A DNA stretch of 64,000 bases from Parvibaculum sp041688015 (GCA_041688015.1 JBDNIY010000012.1:186001-250000), one strand, 5' to 3'; numbered from the stretch's first letter, positions 51,907 through 60,825 are shown. Notes: generated by a model from the sequence alone, not told the origin. Translations and numbers: made by a program.

Positions 51907-52007
51907 AGGCATGGTCATTAGGCCCGCTTGATGCTATCAGAACGCGGCTTGCGCCCTGCACATGGGTCCGCGCAGCCAACCACGCCAAATCCCTGGAAAG
52001 CCAGTCC

Positions 52008-52574
52008 ATGCCCAAGATCAACGGTAATGAAATTCGCCCCGGCTACGTCATCGAGCATCAAGGCGGTCTATGGGCTGCCGTCAAGGTGCAGCACGTCAAA
52101 CCCGGCAAAGGCGGCGCGTTTGCGCAGGTTGAACTAAAAAATCTGGTCGATAACCGCAAGTTGAACGAACGGTTCCGCTCGGCTGAAAGCGTCGAACGCA
52201 TTCGCCTTGAGCAGAAGGACTTCCAGTATCTCTATGAGGTCGATGGCATGTTGACCTTCATGGACGAAGAAAACTTTGAACAGATCGAACTGTCGCGCGA
52301 ATGGATCGGCGACCGCGCCGCCTTCCTTCAAGACGGCATGAAGGTCACGGTCGAAATGCACGAAGGCAAGGCACTGGGCATTTCGCTGCCCGATCATGTG
52401 ACGCTAGAAATCACCGAGACCGAGCCTTCCGTCAAAGGCCAAACGGCAACAAGCTCTTACAAGCCCGCCATGCTGGAAAACGGCGTCCGCGTTATGGTGC
52501 CGCCCTTCGTCACTTCAGGCGAGCGCATCATCGTTGATACCAATGAAATCACCTACCTGCGTCGTGCCGACTGA
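52008..52574 (+). CDS. efp: Elongation factor P
   Basis: Ribosome-binding factor that prevents stalling at polyproline. The 188-residue, three-domain chain starts MPKINGNEIRPGYVIEH. The tip loop of domain I reads HVKPGKGGAFAQ, with Lys34 in the position that is beta-lysylated in the E. coli type; the modifying genes epmA and epmB are not in this window. The stop overlaps the suhB start (TGATG). ATG 52008 is preceded by AAAGCCAGTCC with no strong ribosome site. Confidence 0.96.
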   Translation: MPKINGNEIRPGYVIEHQGGLWAAVKVQHVKPGKGGAFAQVELKNLVDNRKLNERFRSAESVERIRLEQKDFQYLYEVDGMLTFMDEENFEQIELSREWIGDRAAFLQDGMKVTVEMHEGKALGISLPDHVTLEITETEPSVKGQTATSSYKPAMLENGVRVMVPPFVTSGERIIVDTNEITYLRRAD

Positions 52575-53374
52575 TGTCACGTCACACCCCTGCAATGACC
52601 GTCATGGTTGCCGCCGTCCGCAAAGCCGCGCGGGGGCTGCAACGCGACTTTGGCGAAGTCGAGAACCTGCAAGTCTCGATGAAAGGCCCCGGCGATTTTG
52701 TCTCGGCGGCTGACAAAAAGGCTGAGAAGATCCTCTTTGATGAACTCAGCAAGGCGCGCCCCGGCTATGGCTTTTTGATGGAAGAAGGCGGCGTCGTAGA
52801 AGGCGCTGACAAATCACATCGCTGGATCATCGACCCGCTCGACGGCACCACTAACTTCCTGCATGGCATTCCTCATTTTGCCATTTCGGTCGGGTTGGAA
52901 CGCGATGGCCAGATGGTAGCGGGCGTGGTTTATAATCCGATTACAGATGAACTTTACCTTGCCGAAAAGGGCCAAGGGGCTTTTCTCAATGATCGCCGCC
53001 TGCGCGTCTCAGCGCGGCGCGACATCACGCAGAGCGTCATCGGCTGCGGCATTCCTCATATTGGACGCCCCGGCCACGATACCTTCCTCAAGGAAGAACG
53101 CGCCGTGATGCAGAACACATCAGGCTTGCGCCGCATGGGCGCGGCCTCGCTGGACCTCGCCTATGTCGCCGCTGGGCGCTTTGATGGCTACTGGGAAGCC
53201 GCTCTTGCCCCCTGGGACATGGCGGCAGGCATCGTGCTGGTGCGCGAAGCCGGTGGCACGGTGAGCGACATCGAAGGCCGCGACGACATGCTGAAAAGCG
53301 GTGGCGTCATTGTCGGCAACGAGATGATTTACGGCCAGCTCTCCAAAGTGCTGAAAGCCGCCCGCAACGGTTAA
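52574..53374 (+). CDS. suhB: Inositol-1-monophosphatase-family protein SuhB
   Basis: Mg-dependent phosphatase of the IMPase family; in E. coli SuhB also acts in rRNA antitermination. 266 residues: metal site HRWIIDPLDGTTNFLHGIPH, SAADKKAEKIL, GAASLDLAYVAAGRFDGYWE and APWDMAAGIVLVREAGG. Translationally coupled to efp. The next genes are an envelope trio; suhB next to such genes is frequent in alphaproteobacteria. Confidence 0.93.
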   Translation: MSRHTPAMTVMVAAVRKAARGLQRDFGEVENLQVSMKGPGDFVSAADKKAEKILFDELSKARPGYGFLMEEGGVVEGADKSHRWIIDPLDGTTNFLHGIPHFAISVGLERDGQMVAGVVYNPITDELYLAEKGQGAFLNDRRLRVSARRDITQSVIGCGIPHIGRPGHDTFLKEERAVMQNTSGLRRMGAASLDLAYVAAGRFDGYWEAALAPWDMAAGIVLVREAGGTVSDIEGRDDMLKSGGVIVGNEMIYGQLSKVLKAARNG

Positions 53375-53565
53375 CCATTGCCGCCCGGCCCCTGCCGTCC
53401 AACTTCCGCCGAAATTACGCATTAGTCATGAGCCTGCAAAAAGCATGGCGCGCCCTGTTCCCATGGTGCGAACCTGCTTAGACTGACGCTTCGTGACAAG
53501 CGCGCGGGTTCGTTGCACCTAGGTTCATTGCGCCAACGCCATTTCAAGGCCGGGATAACGGGGAC

Positions 53566-54174
53566 ATGACTTCAATCATCCGAACACAGGCAGAACACGC
53601 CCCCCCCTTCCTGTTGATCGCAGGACGTCACTTGGCGCTATGGTCGTTCGGCCTTGTGCTCGTGGCGGGCATGAGCCTGATGAGCCCTGCACGGGCCGAC
53701 AACAATCTGCCGGTCGATGCCGCGCCACTCAATGTGCCATTGAGCCCCATCCGCAACACCATGCAGAATGCCGACGAACCACCGCTCGCCGCCCCGGCAC
53801 AAACAGGCCCCGCAGCCGTCCCGACGATAGAGGGCGCGCTAGAAGAGACGTCACAAGCGCCTGAGCGTGCCATCTTGCGTATTCTGTTTAACGACGACAA
53901 TGCGACGCTGAGCGATGATGCTCATACCGCGATCATCGGTTTTGCCGACACTTTCAAGACCAGAGGCGGTCGCGTGGCGCTTAAGGGCTATGCAGGCAGG
54001 TCGGGCTCGACAAGCTCTAACGCGCGTCGCCTATCGTTGCGCCGCGTGCTGGCCGTGCGCGAGCTGCTACTGGCGCAGGACATCAGCGCCGACCGGTTGG
54101 AAGTGCGGGCGCTGGGTGGTGTAACAGATGCAGGGCCTGAGGGCCGCGTTGATATTGTGAAATCAGGCCGCTAG
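53566..54174 (+). CDS. Periplasmic OmpA-domain protein (degenerate peptidoglycan site)
   Basis: A 202-residue exported protein. A long N-terminal region contains the hydrophobic helix ALWSFGLVLVAGMSLMSPARA with likely cleavage before DNN. A proline-rich linker follows, then an OmpA/MotB C-terminal-like fold (ILRILFNDDNATLSDDAHTA, VALKGYAGRSGSTSSNARRL, LSLRRVLAVRELLLAQDISA). The usual GH(T/A)D motif reads GYAG, so the acid that holds diaminopimelate is lost, while the following Arg remains. It stands 10 bp before the MotA-like gene and forms a trio with the next two. Confidence 0.78.
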   Translation: MTSIIRTQAEHAPPFLLIAGRHLALWSFGLVLVAGMSLMSPARADNNLPVDAAPLNVPLSPIRNTMQNADEPPLAAPAQTGPAAVPTIEGALEETSQAPERAILRILFNDDNATLSDDAHTAIIGFADTFKTRGGRVALKGYAGRSGSTSSNARRLSLRRVLAVRELLLAQDISADRLEVRALGGVTDAGPEGRVDIVKSGR

Positions 54175-54184
54175 GAGACAGGCT

Positions 54185-55153
54185 ATGGCGAAGGATTTTA
54201 GCGGGGGCACCACACTTTCCAATGCGCGGCCTTATCTCATGCGCATGTTCATCTTTCTGGTGATGGTGGCATTGCTGATGACGGTCTTGTCCCCCAAGCT
54301 CAAAACCGCCTTTTTCACCAATCCCGGTTTGAACAGCCTCATCATCTTTGTGCTGGTGCTGGGCGTCCTTTATGCCTTCCGGCAAGTGCTGGCGCTGGGC
54401 CGCGAAGTGCGCTGGGTCAATCAATTCCGCCGCGCCGATCCCGGCATGGGTACATCCATACGCCCCCCTGAACTACTGGCCCCTATGGCGACCATGCTGG
54501 GCGACCGCCGGGGCCGGATGCAACTCAACGCGCTGTCCATGCGCTCGATCCTCGACAGTTTGGGCTCGCGGCTTGATGAACAGCGCGAAACCTCACGCTA
54601 TATGATCGGTCTGCTGATCTTTCTTGGCCTGCTCGGTACATTCTGGGGCCTGCTCACCACGGTGACCTCGGTCAGCCAGACCATCCACAATCTCAATGTG
54701 CAATCGACCGACCCCGTGGTTGTGTTTCAAAACCTCAAAGCAGGGCTGGAAGGCCCGCTCGGCGGCATGGGCACCTCGTTTTCATCCTCGCTGTTTGGGC
54801 TGGCCGGATCGCTGGTTCTCGGCTTTCTCGACTTGCAAGCGGGACAAGCCCAGAACCGGTTTTACAATGAGCTAGAAGAATGGCTCTCGACGGTCACTGA
54901 TATTAGTAATGATTTTGAACGTAGCCCCGGCATGTTGAGCGACACGGTGAAGCGGCTGGAGCGCATCGAACAGGCGCTAACAAACAGCGCAGGCACCGCC
55001 AACAACGCGCCTATGATGGCGCTGGCAGGCCAGATCACCGCGCTTACCGAGCAGATGCGCAACGAGCAAGAGTTGATCCGCCGGATGGCGCAAAATCAGG
55101 AAGCCTTGGTGCCTCTGCTGGAACGCCTCACCGCGCAAAACAACAAAGGATGA
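54185..55153 (+). CDS. MotA/TolQ/ExbB-like (ZorA-like) inner-membrane channel protein
   Basis: A 322-residue protein with helices near 20-40 (MFIFLVMVALLMTVLSPKL), 48-65 (LNSLIIFVLVLGVLYAFRQV), 138-158 (MIGLLIFLGLLGTFWGLLTT) and 195-215 (SSSLFGLAGSLVLGFLDLQA). LGTFWGLL-TV and GMGTSFSSSLFGLAGSL match helices 3 and 4 of MotA/TolQ channels. A cytoplasmic coiled-coil tail of about 90 residues follows (GQITALTEQMRNEQELIRRM). With the MotB-like partner 13 bp downstream it should form a proton-driven stator. Its driven target is unknown. Confidence 0.85.
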   Translation: MAKDFSGGTTLSNARPYLMRMFIFLVMVALLMTVLSPKLKTAFFTNPGLNSLIIFVLVLGVLYAFRQVLALGREVRWVNQFRRADPGMGTSIRPPELLAPMATMLGDRRGRMQLNALSMRSILDSLGSRLDEQRETSRYMIGLLIFLGLLGTFWGLLTTVTSVSQTIHNLNVQSTDPVVVFQNLKAGLEGPLGGMGTSFSSSLFGLAGSLVLGFLDLQAGQAQNRFYNELEEWLSTVTDISNDFERSPGMLSDTVKRLERIEQALTNSAGTANNAPMMALAGQITALTEQMRNEQELIRRMAQNQEALVPLLERLTAQNNKG

Positions 55154-55166
55154 GGGCGTAAACGCA

Positions 55167-56174
55167 ATGGCCCATTCCAGACGCATACGCGGCCGCGCGC
55201 CAAGCGGCGACTATTGGCCGGGCTTTGTCGACGCCATGTCGAGCCTGCTGCTTGTGCTTATTTTTCTGCTGACCATTTTCATGCTGACGCAATTTGTACT
55301 GTCGCAACTGGTCTCCAACAAAGACAGCGCACTGCAATCGCTACGCACTCAGATCGCCGAACTGATAAGCCAGTTAGCCCTGTCAAAACAAGAAGGCGTT
55401 GACATGCAGGCAACCATCGCCAGCCTGCAACTGGATTTGGCTGACGCCAATGCGGCCAAAGACAAGCTGGCGGCCAGTGCTGGCACGGGCGCGCAAGTCG
55501 CCACCTTGAGCGACGAACTTTCAAAACAAAAAGACATTTCCAGTCAGGCGTTGGCGCAGGTCGAATTGCTGAACCAGCAAATCTCCGCCCTGCGCCGCCA
55601 ATTGGCAACATTGGCAGCCGCCCTTGATGCCTCTGAACTGCGCGACAAAGAAAGCCAAGCGCAGATCGCCGATCTCGGCAAACGTCTCAATGCCGCGCTT
55701 GCCCAGAAGGTGCAGGAATTGGCGAAATATCGCTCTGAATTTTTCGGACGCTTGCGTGAAATTCTTGGCAACCGGCCTGATATCGAAATCGTCGGCGACC
55801 GCTTTGTCATCCAGTCAGAAATCCTGTTTGGCTCAGGCTCGGCCGATATCAATCCATCGGGCGAAGCGCAATTGCGCAAGATCACGGAAGCGGTGCTGGA
55901 AATTTCAAAGCAGATCCCTGACGATATTTCATGGGTGATCCGCATTGACGGGCATACCGACATTCAACCGATCCATACCGCGCAATTCCCATCCAACTGG
56001 TATCTCTCCAGCGCGCGCGCCATCGCGGTGGTCAATTTCATGGCCAAGGAAGGCATCGATCCAAGCCATCTGGTGGCCGCAGGATTTGGCGAGTATCAGC
56101 CGCTGGCAAAGGGCAACAGCCCTGAAGCGCTGAAGCGGAACCGGCGGATTGAGTTTAAGTTGACGGAGAGGTAG
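55167..56174 (+). CDS. MotB/OmpA-like (ZorB-like) peptidoglycan-binding stator protein
   Basis: A 335-residue protein. One membrane helix spans residues 20-42 (FVDAMSSLLLVLIFLLTIFM) with Asp22 placed as the proton-carrying Asp of MotB, TolR and ExbD. A long periplasmic coiled coil (about 50-190) and a C-terminal OmpA domain follow (ILFGSGSADINPSGEAQLRK, IRIDGHTDIQP with the full GHTD motif, YLSSARAIAVVNFM, RNRRIEFKLTER). Unlike flagellar MotB, the coiled coil is long. The gene ends inside a perfect 13-bp hairpin. Confidence 0.87.
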   Translation: MAHSRRIRGRAPSGDYWPGFVDAMSSLLLVLIFLLTIFMLTQFVLSQLVSNKDSALQSLRTQIAELISQLALSKQEGVDMQATIASLQLDLADANAAKDKLAASAGTGAQVATLSDELSKQKDISSQALAQVELLNQQISALRRQLATLAAALDASELRDKESQAQIADLGKRLNAALAQKVQELAKYRSEFFGRLREILGNRPDIEIVGDRFVIQSEILFGSGSADINPSGEAQLRKITEAVLEISKQIPDDISWVIRIDGHTDIQPIHTAQFPSNWYLSSARAIAVVNFMAKEGIDPSHLVAAGFGEYQPLAKGNSPEALKRNRRIEFKLTER

Positions 56175-56193
56175 CTGTCGCTACCTCTCCGTC
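56162..56193 (+). terminator. 13-bp perfect hairpin overlapping the stop codon of the MotB-like gene
   Basis: GACGGAGAGGTAG/CTACCTCTCCGTC with a CTGTCG loop; the stop TAG 56172-56174 is inside the left arm. No T run follows, so it may protect the 3' end or act from both sides rather than as a classical terminator. Confidence 0.55.
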
Positions 56194-56284
56194 ATGTGCG
56201 GGCACTTGACCCGCGTATCCACGCCTATGCCCCATTGAAAGCTGTAAAGACGTGGATGGCCGGATCAAGTCCGGCCATGGCGAC
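56191..56284. repeat. Family A palindromic repeat, unit 7
   Basis: Starts GTCAT, left palindrome GTGCGGGCACTTGACCCGCG with changed stem, and right palindrome GGCCGGATCAAGTCCGGCC, ending ATGGCGAC. Lies between convergent genes. Confidence 0.75.
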
Positions 56285-56297
56285 GTTTTATATAAAA

Positions 56298-57395
56298 TCA
56301 GTAAGCCCGAATTTCCTTCGACTGCTTGCAAACCAAGATGTTTGGATCATAGGCATTGCCGAGCAGCATCAGGTCGCCATACCCCGCTGCCACGGTGGCG
56401 CCGGAAATCTGTTTACCCAGATTGAGATAGATCGTGCCGGCCCGCCCGCCTCCACCTTCCAACGCAGGTTCCACGCGTACAACTTGGCTGGGCGCGAGGT
56501 TTTTAGCGTCACGCACATGCGCCAGCAAGGCCATTGATTTGGGATGGGCGGCGATCAGCAGCGAGCCATCCTCTTGGACGTCGATATTGTCGAGAGCGGT
56601 GCCCATACGCGCATAGTCACCCGGCGTCAGCACACCGGTTTCGATGTTGCGGTCATAGAAGTGGAGCGTGAGGCCTAGCGATTCAGCAACATAGATGGTC
56701 TTGCCATCGGCGCTTTTGGCAATGCCATTGGCAAACAAAAGATGATCGCCGGCAACGCTCATTGTCTTACCGTCGTAATAGACGAAATTGGCACTGCGCA
56801 AGAGAAGGAAATCGGCGATCATGGCGCGGGTTGGATTAGCCGTGCCGTGGTCATTGGTGGCATAGAAGCTCTCTGGGCCAACCGCCACGACATCATTGGG
56901 CGACACCAGCAAGGGATCGCTAACGCTGCGCACCAGCGTCAACCCGCCATCAGCCGCCACATCGAAAATATCAACCGACTGACCGCCATCGCTGTGATGG
57001 TTGACGGCGAACAAACGCCGCATCCCGTTGGGGCCGACATAAAGGCTGATGCCATGGGGATGAAAATCAGCGGGCGCAGCGGCTGTCACCGGATGCACCT
57101 GCCACTGATCGACGGGCGCGGTGAGGTCAATCATATAGATGCCGCCACGCGCGGCTTTGTTGCCCGCAAGGATCGCCCGGCGATCGGTGGCCGAGACAAA
57201 GGCCTGACCATGGGTGCGGTCGATTTCGATGTCTTCAGGGCCAGGCGGTGAGGCAACCACGCTGCATTGAGCTGCGACCTCTTGTTTGATAGCCGTGAAA
57301 TAGCCCGCGGCGGCAAGAAAGCGCCACGTCAGCAAGCTCGCAATGCCAATCAAAATCACCGCCGCGATGAGGAGGCGACGCAGGAGAGTGCTCAT
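56298..57395 (-). CDS. Paraoxonase/SMP-30-like arylesterase (membrane-anchored or secreted)
   Basis: A 365-residue protein with an N-terminal hydrophobic anchor or signal (LLIAAVILIGIASLLTWRFL) and a six-bladed beta-propeller typical of PON-type arylesterases/lactonases. Family marks are GPEDIEIDRTHGQAFVSATD (calcium Glu-Asp), ADFHPHGISLYVGPNG, SPNDVVAVGPESFYATNDHG (Asn/Asp/His of the calcium and catalytic sites), FANGIAKSADGKTIYVAES and LDNIDVQEDGSLLIAAHPKS. Lactonase or ester substrates are likely; the true one is unknown. Confidence 0.85.
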   Translation of the reverse strand: MSTLLRRLLIAAVILIGIASLLTWRFLAAAGYFTAIKQEVAAQCSVVASPPGPEDIEIDRTHGQAFVSATDRRAILAGNKAARGGIYMIDLTAPVDQWQVHPVTAAAPADFHPHGISLYVGPNGMRRLFAVNHHSDGGQSVDIFDVAADGGLTLVRSVSDPLLVSPNDVVAVGPESFYATNDHGTANPTRAMIADFLLLRSANFVYYDGKTMSVAGDHLLFANGIAKSADGKTIYVAESLGLTLHFYDRNIETGVLTPGDYARMGTALDNIDVQEDGSLLIAAHPKSMALLAHVRDAKNLAPSQVVRVEPALEGGGGRAGTIYLNLGKQISGATVAAGYGDLMLLGNAYDPNILVCKQSKEIRAY

Positions 57396-57464
57396 GAATT
57401 TTGTCTCCGAGGCTAAAACAAGAGCCCAAAATGGAAGCCCAAGATGAAAGCCCAAAAAGTGAAA

Positions 57465-59315
57465 TTAGTGAAAGGCGGCCGTGGCAGGTTCGTCGCCAAG
57501 AATATCGCCCGTAAACTGCAAACGCGCCAGACGAGAATAGAGCCCGCCCTGCCGCATCAATTCGTCATGCGTGCCGCTGGCGATGATGCAGCCCTCGTCC
57601 ATGACGATAATGCGGTCGGCTTTGAGAACGGTGGCAAGCCGATGCGCGATAACAAGCGTGGTGCGGCCTTCCATCAACCCTTCGAGCGCCGCCTGAACCA
57701 GCGTTTCGCTTTCAGCGTCCAGCGCACTGGTTGCCTCATCAAGCAACAGCACCGGCGCGTCGCGCAATATGGCGCGCGCAATAGCAATGCGCTGGCGCTG
57801 GCCACCTGACAGGGTGACGCCGCGCTCACCGACCGGTGCGTCATAGCCCAGCGGCAATGACAAAATGAAATCGTCGATACGCGCGGCCTTGGCAGCGGCA
57901 TGGACATCATCGTCAGACGCATCAGGACGGCCATAGCGGATGTTCTCGCCAATCGTCATGCCAAAGACGATGGTCTCTTGCGGCACAACAGCAAGGCGGC
58001 GACGCACATCAATGGGGTCCGCACTGGCGACATCGACGCCATCGACCCTCACCGCGCCGGACTGCGGATCATAAAAACGCAGCAGAAGCTGGAAGACGGT
58101 GCTTTTGCCGGCACCCGACGGCCCGACAATGGCGACCGTTTCACCCGGTGCGACGCTGAGCGAAAATTCATGCAGCGCAGACGCATCCGGCCGTGTTGGG
58201 TAAAAGAAGGTGACATCGTCAAAGGCGATGGCCCCGCGCGCCGGCACCGGCATGGCAACGGCATGGGCGGGCGCACGAATGACGGGCTCGGTTGAAATCA
58301 ACTCGATCAGACGCTCAGTGGCACCAGCCGCCATCTGCACATCGCCCCAGACTTCCGACAGAGCGGCAAGCGAGCTGGCGGAAAACACCGCGTAGAGGAT
58401 GAACTGCGCCAGCAAGCCGCCGGTCATGTCACCGGCGATCACATCTTTCATGCCAAACCAGAGCACCCCGACAACGCTCGACATGCCGAGGAAGAAGACA
58501 AGAGCCGTCAGGATGGAACGCGCGATGATGCGCGACCGTGAGGTCTCAAACGAGCGCTCGACGGTGGCAAAGAAGCGCTCGCGGTCGAGCTCTTCATGGG
58601 TGAACGCCTGCACAGTCTGAATGGCATTGAGGCTCTCGCTGCCGAAAGCAGACGTGTCGGCTAGACGATCTTGGCTCGCCCGCGACAACCGCCGCACCCA
58701 ACGCCCAAAAATGACAAGCGGCAAAACAATCATCGGAATGGCCAGCAGCACCAGACCCGACAGATGGGGGCTCGTATAGACCATCATCGAGGAAGCGCCG
58801 AAAAACAAAAACACATTGCGCAGCGCAATGGAGGCAGATGAACCGACCACGGTCTTGATGAGGGTTGTGTCGGCGGTGAGGCGCGACAGCACTTCGCCGG
58901 TGCGCGTGACCTCAAAGAAGGACGGCGAGAGTTTCAGCACATGCGCATAGACGGCCGCCCGCAGGTCAGCGACCACGCGCTCGCCGATCCAGCTGACAAA
59001 GTAAAACCGCGAGGCCGACGCCACGCCCAGCACCAGCGCCACCGCGATGAGGGCGAGAAAATATTGGTCCACGAAATGGCCTGTGCCCACCACGTCGTTA
59101 GTCTTGAGCATATCGACCAAGCGGCCACCGGCCATGGGAAAGGCCAGCGTTGCCAAGGTCGCAAAGATGAGGGCCACCAGAGCGGCGGCCACCATGCCTT
59201 TGTAGCGGCCCACATAGGGCGCGAGCTTGAGGATGGGTCCGACGGCCTTGGCGGGCTTTCGCCGCTGGGCCTCTGCTTCGATGGCTTCGATAACGGGATT
59301 CGATGCTTCGCTCAT
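57465..59315 (-). CDS. ABC exporter, fused membrane and ATPase domains (MsbA/LmrA type)
   Basis: A 616-residue half-transporter. Six transmembrane helices lie in residues about 30-330 (starting LAPYVGRYKGMVAAALVALI). The nucleotide-binding domain has Walker A VGPSGAGKSTVFQLLLRF, Q-loop PQETIVFG, signature TLSGGQRQRIAIARAI, Walker B VLLLDEATSALDAESE and the H-loop IAHRL. It would act as a homodimer exporting lipid or drug substrates. ATG 59315 (MSEASNPVIEAIE) is chosen over a 39-codon upstream extension that overlaps the opposite-strand rpmE leader. Confidence 0.92.
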   Translation of the reverse strand: MSEASNPVIEAIEAEAQRRKPAKAVGPILKLAPYVGRYKGMVAAALVALIFATLATLAFPMAGGRLVDMLKTNDVVGTGHFVDQYFLALIAVALVLGVASASRFYFVSWIGERVVADLRAAVYAHVLKLSPSFFEVTRTGEVLSRLTADTTLIKTVVGSSASIALRNVFLFFGASSMMVYTSPHLSGLVLLAIPMIVLPLVIFGRWVRRLSRASQDRLADTSAFGSESLNAIQTVQAFTHEELDRERFFATVERSFETSRSRIIARSILTALVFFLGMSSVVGVLWFGMKDVIAGDMTGGLLAQFILYAVFSASSLAALSEVWGDVQMAAGATERLIELISTEPVIRAPAHAVAMPVPARGAIAFDDVTFFYPTRPDASALHEFSLSVAPGETVAIVGPSGAGKSTVFQLLLRFYDPQSGAVRVDGVDVASADPIDVRRRLAVVPQETIVFGMTIGENIRYGRPDASDDDVHAAAKAARIDDFILSLPLGYDAPVGERGVTLSGGQRQRIAIARAILRDAPVLLLDEATSALDAESETLVQAALEGLMEGRTTLVIAHRLATVLKADRIIVMDEGCIIASGTHDELMRQGGLYSRLARLQFTGDILGDEPATAAFH

Positions 59316-59579
59316 AAGGACCGGCTCTTTTGGAGGACGGGGACCCGCGCCTTGGCGCGCGCTTATCGCGCTTTGGTATAGCAATGAGGGCGGCAAAGCG
59401 CCATGAAGGGGGCCCATTTGGCCCTGCGGCATGGCCGCGCAAAGCAGGGCGATGCCGACTTGCCAAGCCCCCGATGCATACTTGCCAAGGCTGGGCGGGT
59501 TCGCTATAAGCCCCCTTTCGGTGGCGCGCCTAAATGGCTGCGCTCCTTTAATCCGCGCGCATCTGAGAAGTTAAGAGCC

Positions 59580-59810
59580 ATGAAGAAAGACACGCACCCC
59601 GATTACCACATGATCACCGTGACCATGACCGACGGGACCACCTTCCAGACACGCTCGACCTATGGCGCAGCAGACGCCAAGCTGGTCCTCGATATCGACC
59701 CGAGCACACATCCGGCCTGGACCGGCGGCGGCACACAACTGCTCGACCGTGGTGGCCGCGTCAGTCGCTTCAACAAGAAATTCGGCAATGTCGGTAGCGT
59801 GAAAGCCTAA
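59580..59810 (+). CDS. rpmE: 50S ribosomal protein L31 (zinc-free type)
   Basis: A 76-residue L31: MKKDTHPDYHMITVTMTDGT, IDPSTHPAWTGGG and GGRVSRFNKKFGNVG. It has no CxxC cysteines, so it is the zinc-independent form usual in alphaproteobacteria. ATG 59580 follows GAGAAGTTAAGAGCC. The frame is open upstream but without homology. Divergent from the ABC exporter; a terminator follows. Confidence 0.95.
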   Translation: MKKDTHPDYHMITVTMTDGTTFQTRSTYGAADAKLVLDIDPSTHPAWTGGGTQLLDRGGRVSRFNKKFGNVGSVKA

Positions 59811-59836
59811 TCGGGCTTTATCGACCCGCTTCAAAG

Positions 59837-59870
59837 CAAAAGCCCCGGATCAATCCGGGGCTTTTGTTGT
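59837..59870. terminator. Bidirectional terminator between rpmE and rcdA
   Basis: AAAAGCCCCGGAT/ATCCGGGGCTTTT stem with T runs on both sides, suiting both convergent genes. Confidence 0.88.
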
Positions 59871-59906
59871 TCATAACCATCCCAGTTCGGGACGGGTCGC
59901 GCGCCA

Positions 59907-60455
59907 TCAGCCGCGGGCTATTCTTTCCTGAAAAAATGCCTCAACGCGGCTCATCTGCTCGACTAGAGGGTGCGCGGCATCGCTGGTATCAGATTGGCTG
60001 CGCATCTTGCCATCAAGCCGTGCCACGCGGGCATAGAGCCGTTCAGACTGCGAGATCAGCTCCAACAGGCGCTCAGGCAAAGCCGCTGCACCTTCAAGCC
60101 GGGCGGAGCGGGCAATTTCCTTGGATGCGAGGCGATATTTTTCTGAACGCGCCTCGTCCGCCGAAATCTCGCCTTCGTGCAGAGCCTTGCGCACCAGCAA
60201 CCATGCGGCGACCTGCATCAGCCGCGTGGTGAGCCGCATGCTTTCGCCCGCATAGGCCAGAGAGGCGTCACGCGACAGATTGCGCGCTGCCGTGCGGCCC
60301 GGCCCATCCAGATAGGCCGATGTTTTCTCAACAAGCTGCATGCCTTCGCTATATGTGCGCTGGAAGACGCCCGACGACATGAACTCAGCCAGCGTGACCT
60401 TGTCGTCATCGCCCGCAAACATCACGTCGCCATCGTCAAATGTATCGGTACCCAT
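59907..60455 (-). CDS. rcdA: DUF1465 protein, RcdA-like regulator of CtrA degradation
   Basis: A 182-residue helical protein of DUF1465. In Caulobacter the family member RcdA is an adaptor that, with CpdR and PopA, brings CtrA and other substrates to ClpXP at the cell pole. Conserved helices here: VFQRTYSEGMQLVEKTSAYL, RLTTRLMQVAAWLLVRKALH and a C-terminal LLELISQSERLYARVARLDG. The acidic N-terminus (FDDGDVMFAGDDDK) is less conserved. Assignment is by family; Caulobacter-like function is inferred from clade. Confidence 0.82.
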   Translation of the reverse strand: MGTDTFDDGDVMFAGDDDKVTLAEFMSSGVFQRTYSEGMQLVEKTSAYLDGPGRTAARNLSRDASLAYAGESMRLTTRLMQVAAWLLVRKALHEGEISADEARSEKYRLASKEIARSARLEGAAALPERLLELISQSERLYARVARLDGKMRSQSDTSDAAHPLVEQMSRVEAFFQERIARG

Positions 60456-60587
60456 CGAATTCCCCTTAGATCGCGCCCCGCGTGCCAGTGCGGCACACCA
60501 TGAGCTTGAGGAATCAACTTTCGTGCCAAAGAGCAGACCCTAGAAGACAAGGCCGCTAAAGCAGTCTGTGAGCGCTTGGACTTTGCA

Positions 60588-60617
60588 CAAAAAAGAGCCG
60601 CGGAAAAGCCGCGGCTC
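60588..60617 (-). terminator. Terminator downstream of the DUF1192 gene
   Basis: GAGCCGCGG-AAAA-CCGCGGCTC-type hairpin with six T on its minus-strand 3' side. The gap 60456-60825 otherwise shows no gene. TTAA-N7-TCAA near 60718 is a weak CtrA-box look-alike, not called. Confidence 0.75.
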
Positions 60618-60825
60618 AGTTCTAACAGGGAGGCGTCAAACAGAGTGGATCGCACCACTCACATCCAGAAATACTGGATTACGCAAGGTAACTATAGTTC
60701 TCCATATCTAACAAGGAGTTAATCCAGCATCAATCAAGCTGTCATGGTGGGTTTAACGAGAGTCTTCAATCCCATCTCATCCGCGCTAAAATTCGAGCAA
60801 ATTGAACGGTTTAGACGGGTACACC

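Noticed and set aside
53566..56174. A complete Zorya anti-phage system
   Set aside because: Only the MotA/MotB-like pair is present. The flanking genes are suhB and an arylesterase, with no helicase, nuclease or other Zorya effector.
60700..60760. CtrA binding sites upstream of rcdA/DUF1192
   Set aside because: The only candidate is TTAA-N7-TCAA, one base off, in AT-rich DNA where such matches are expected by chance.
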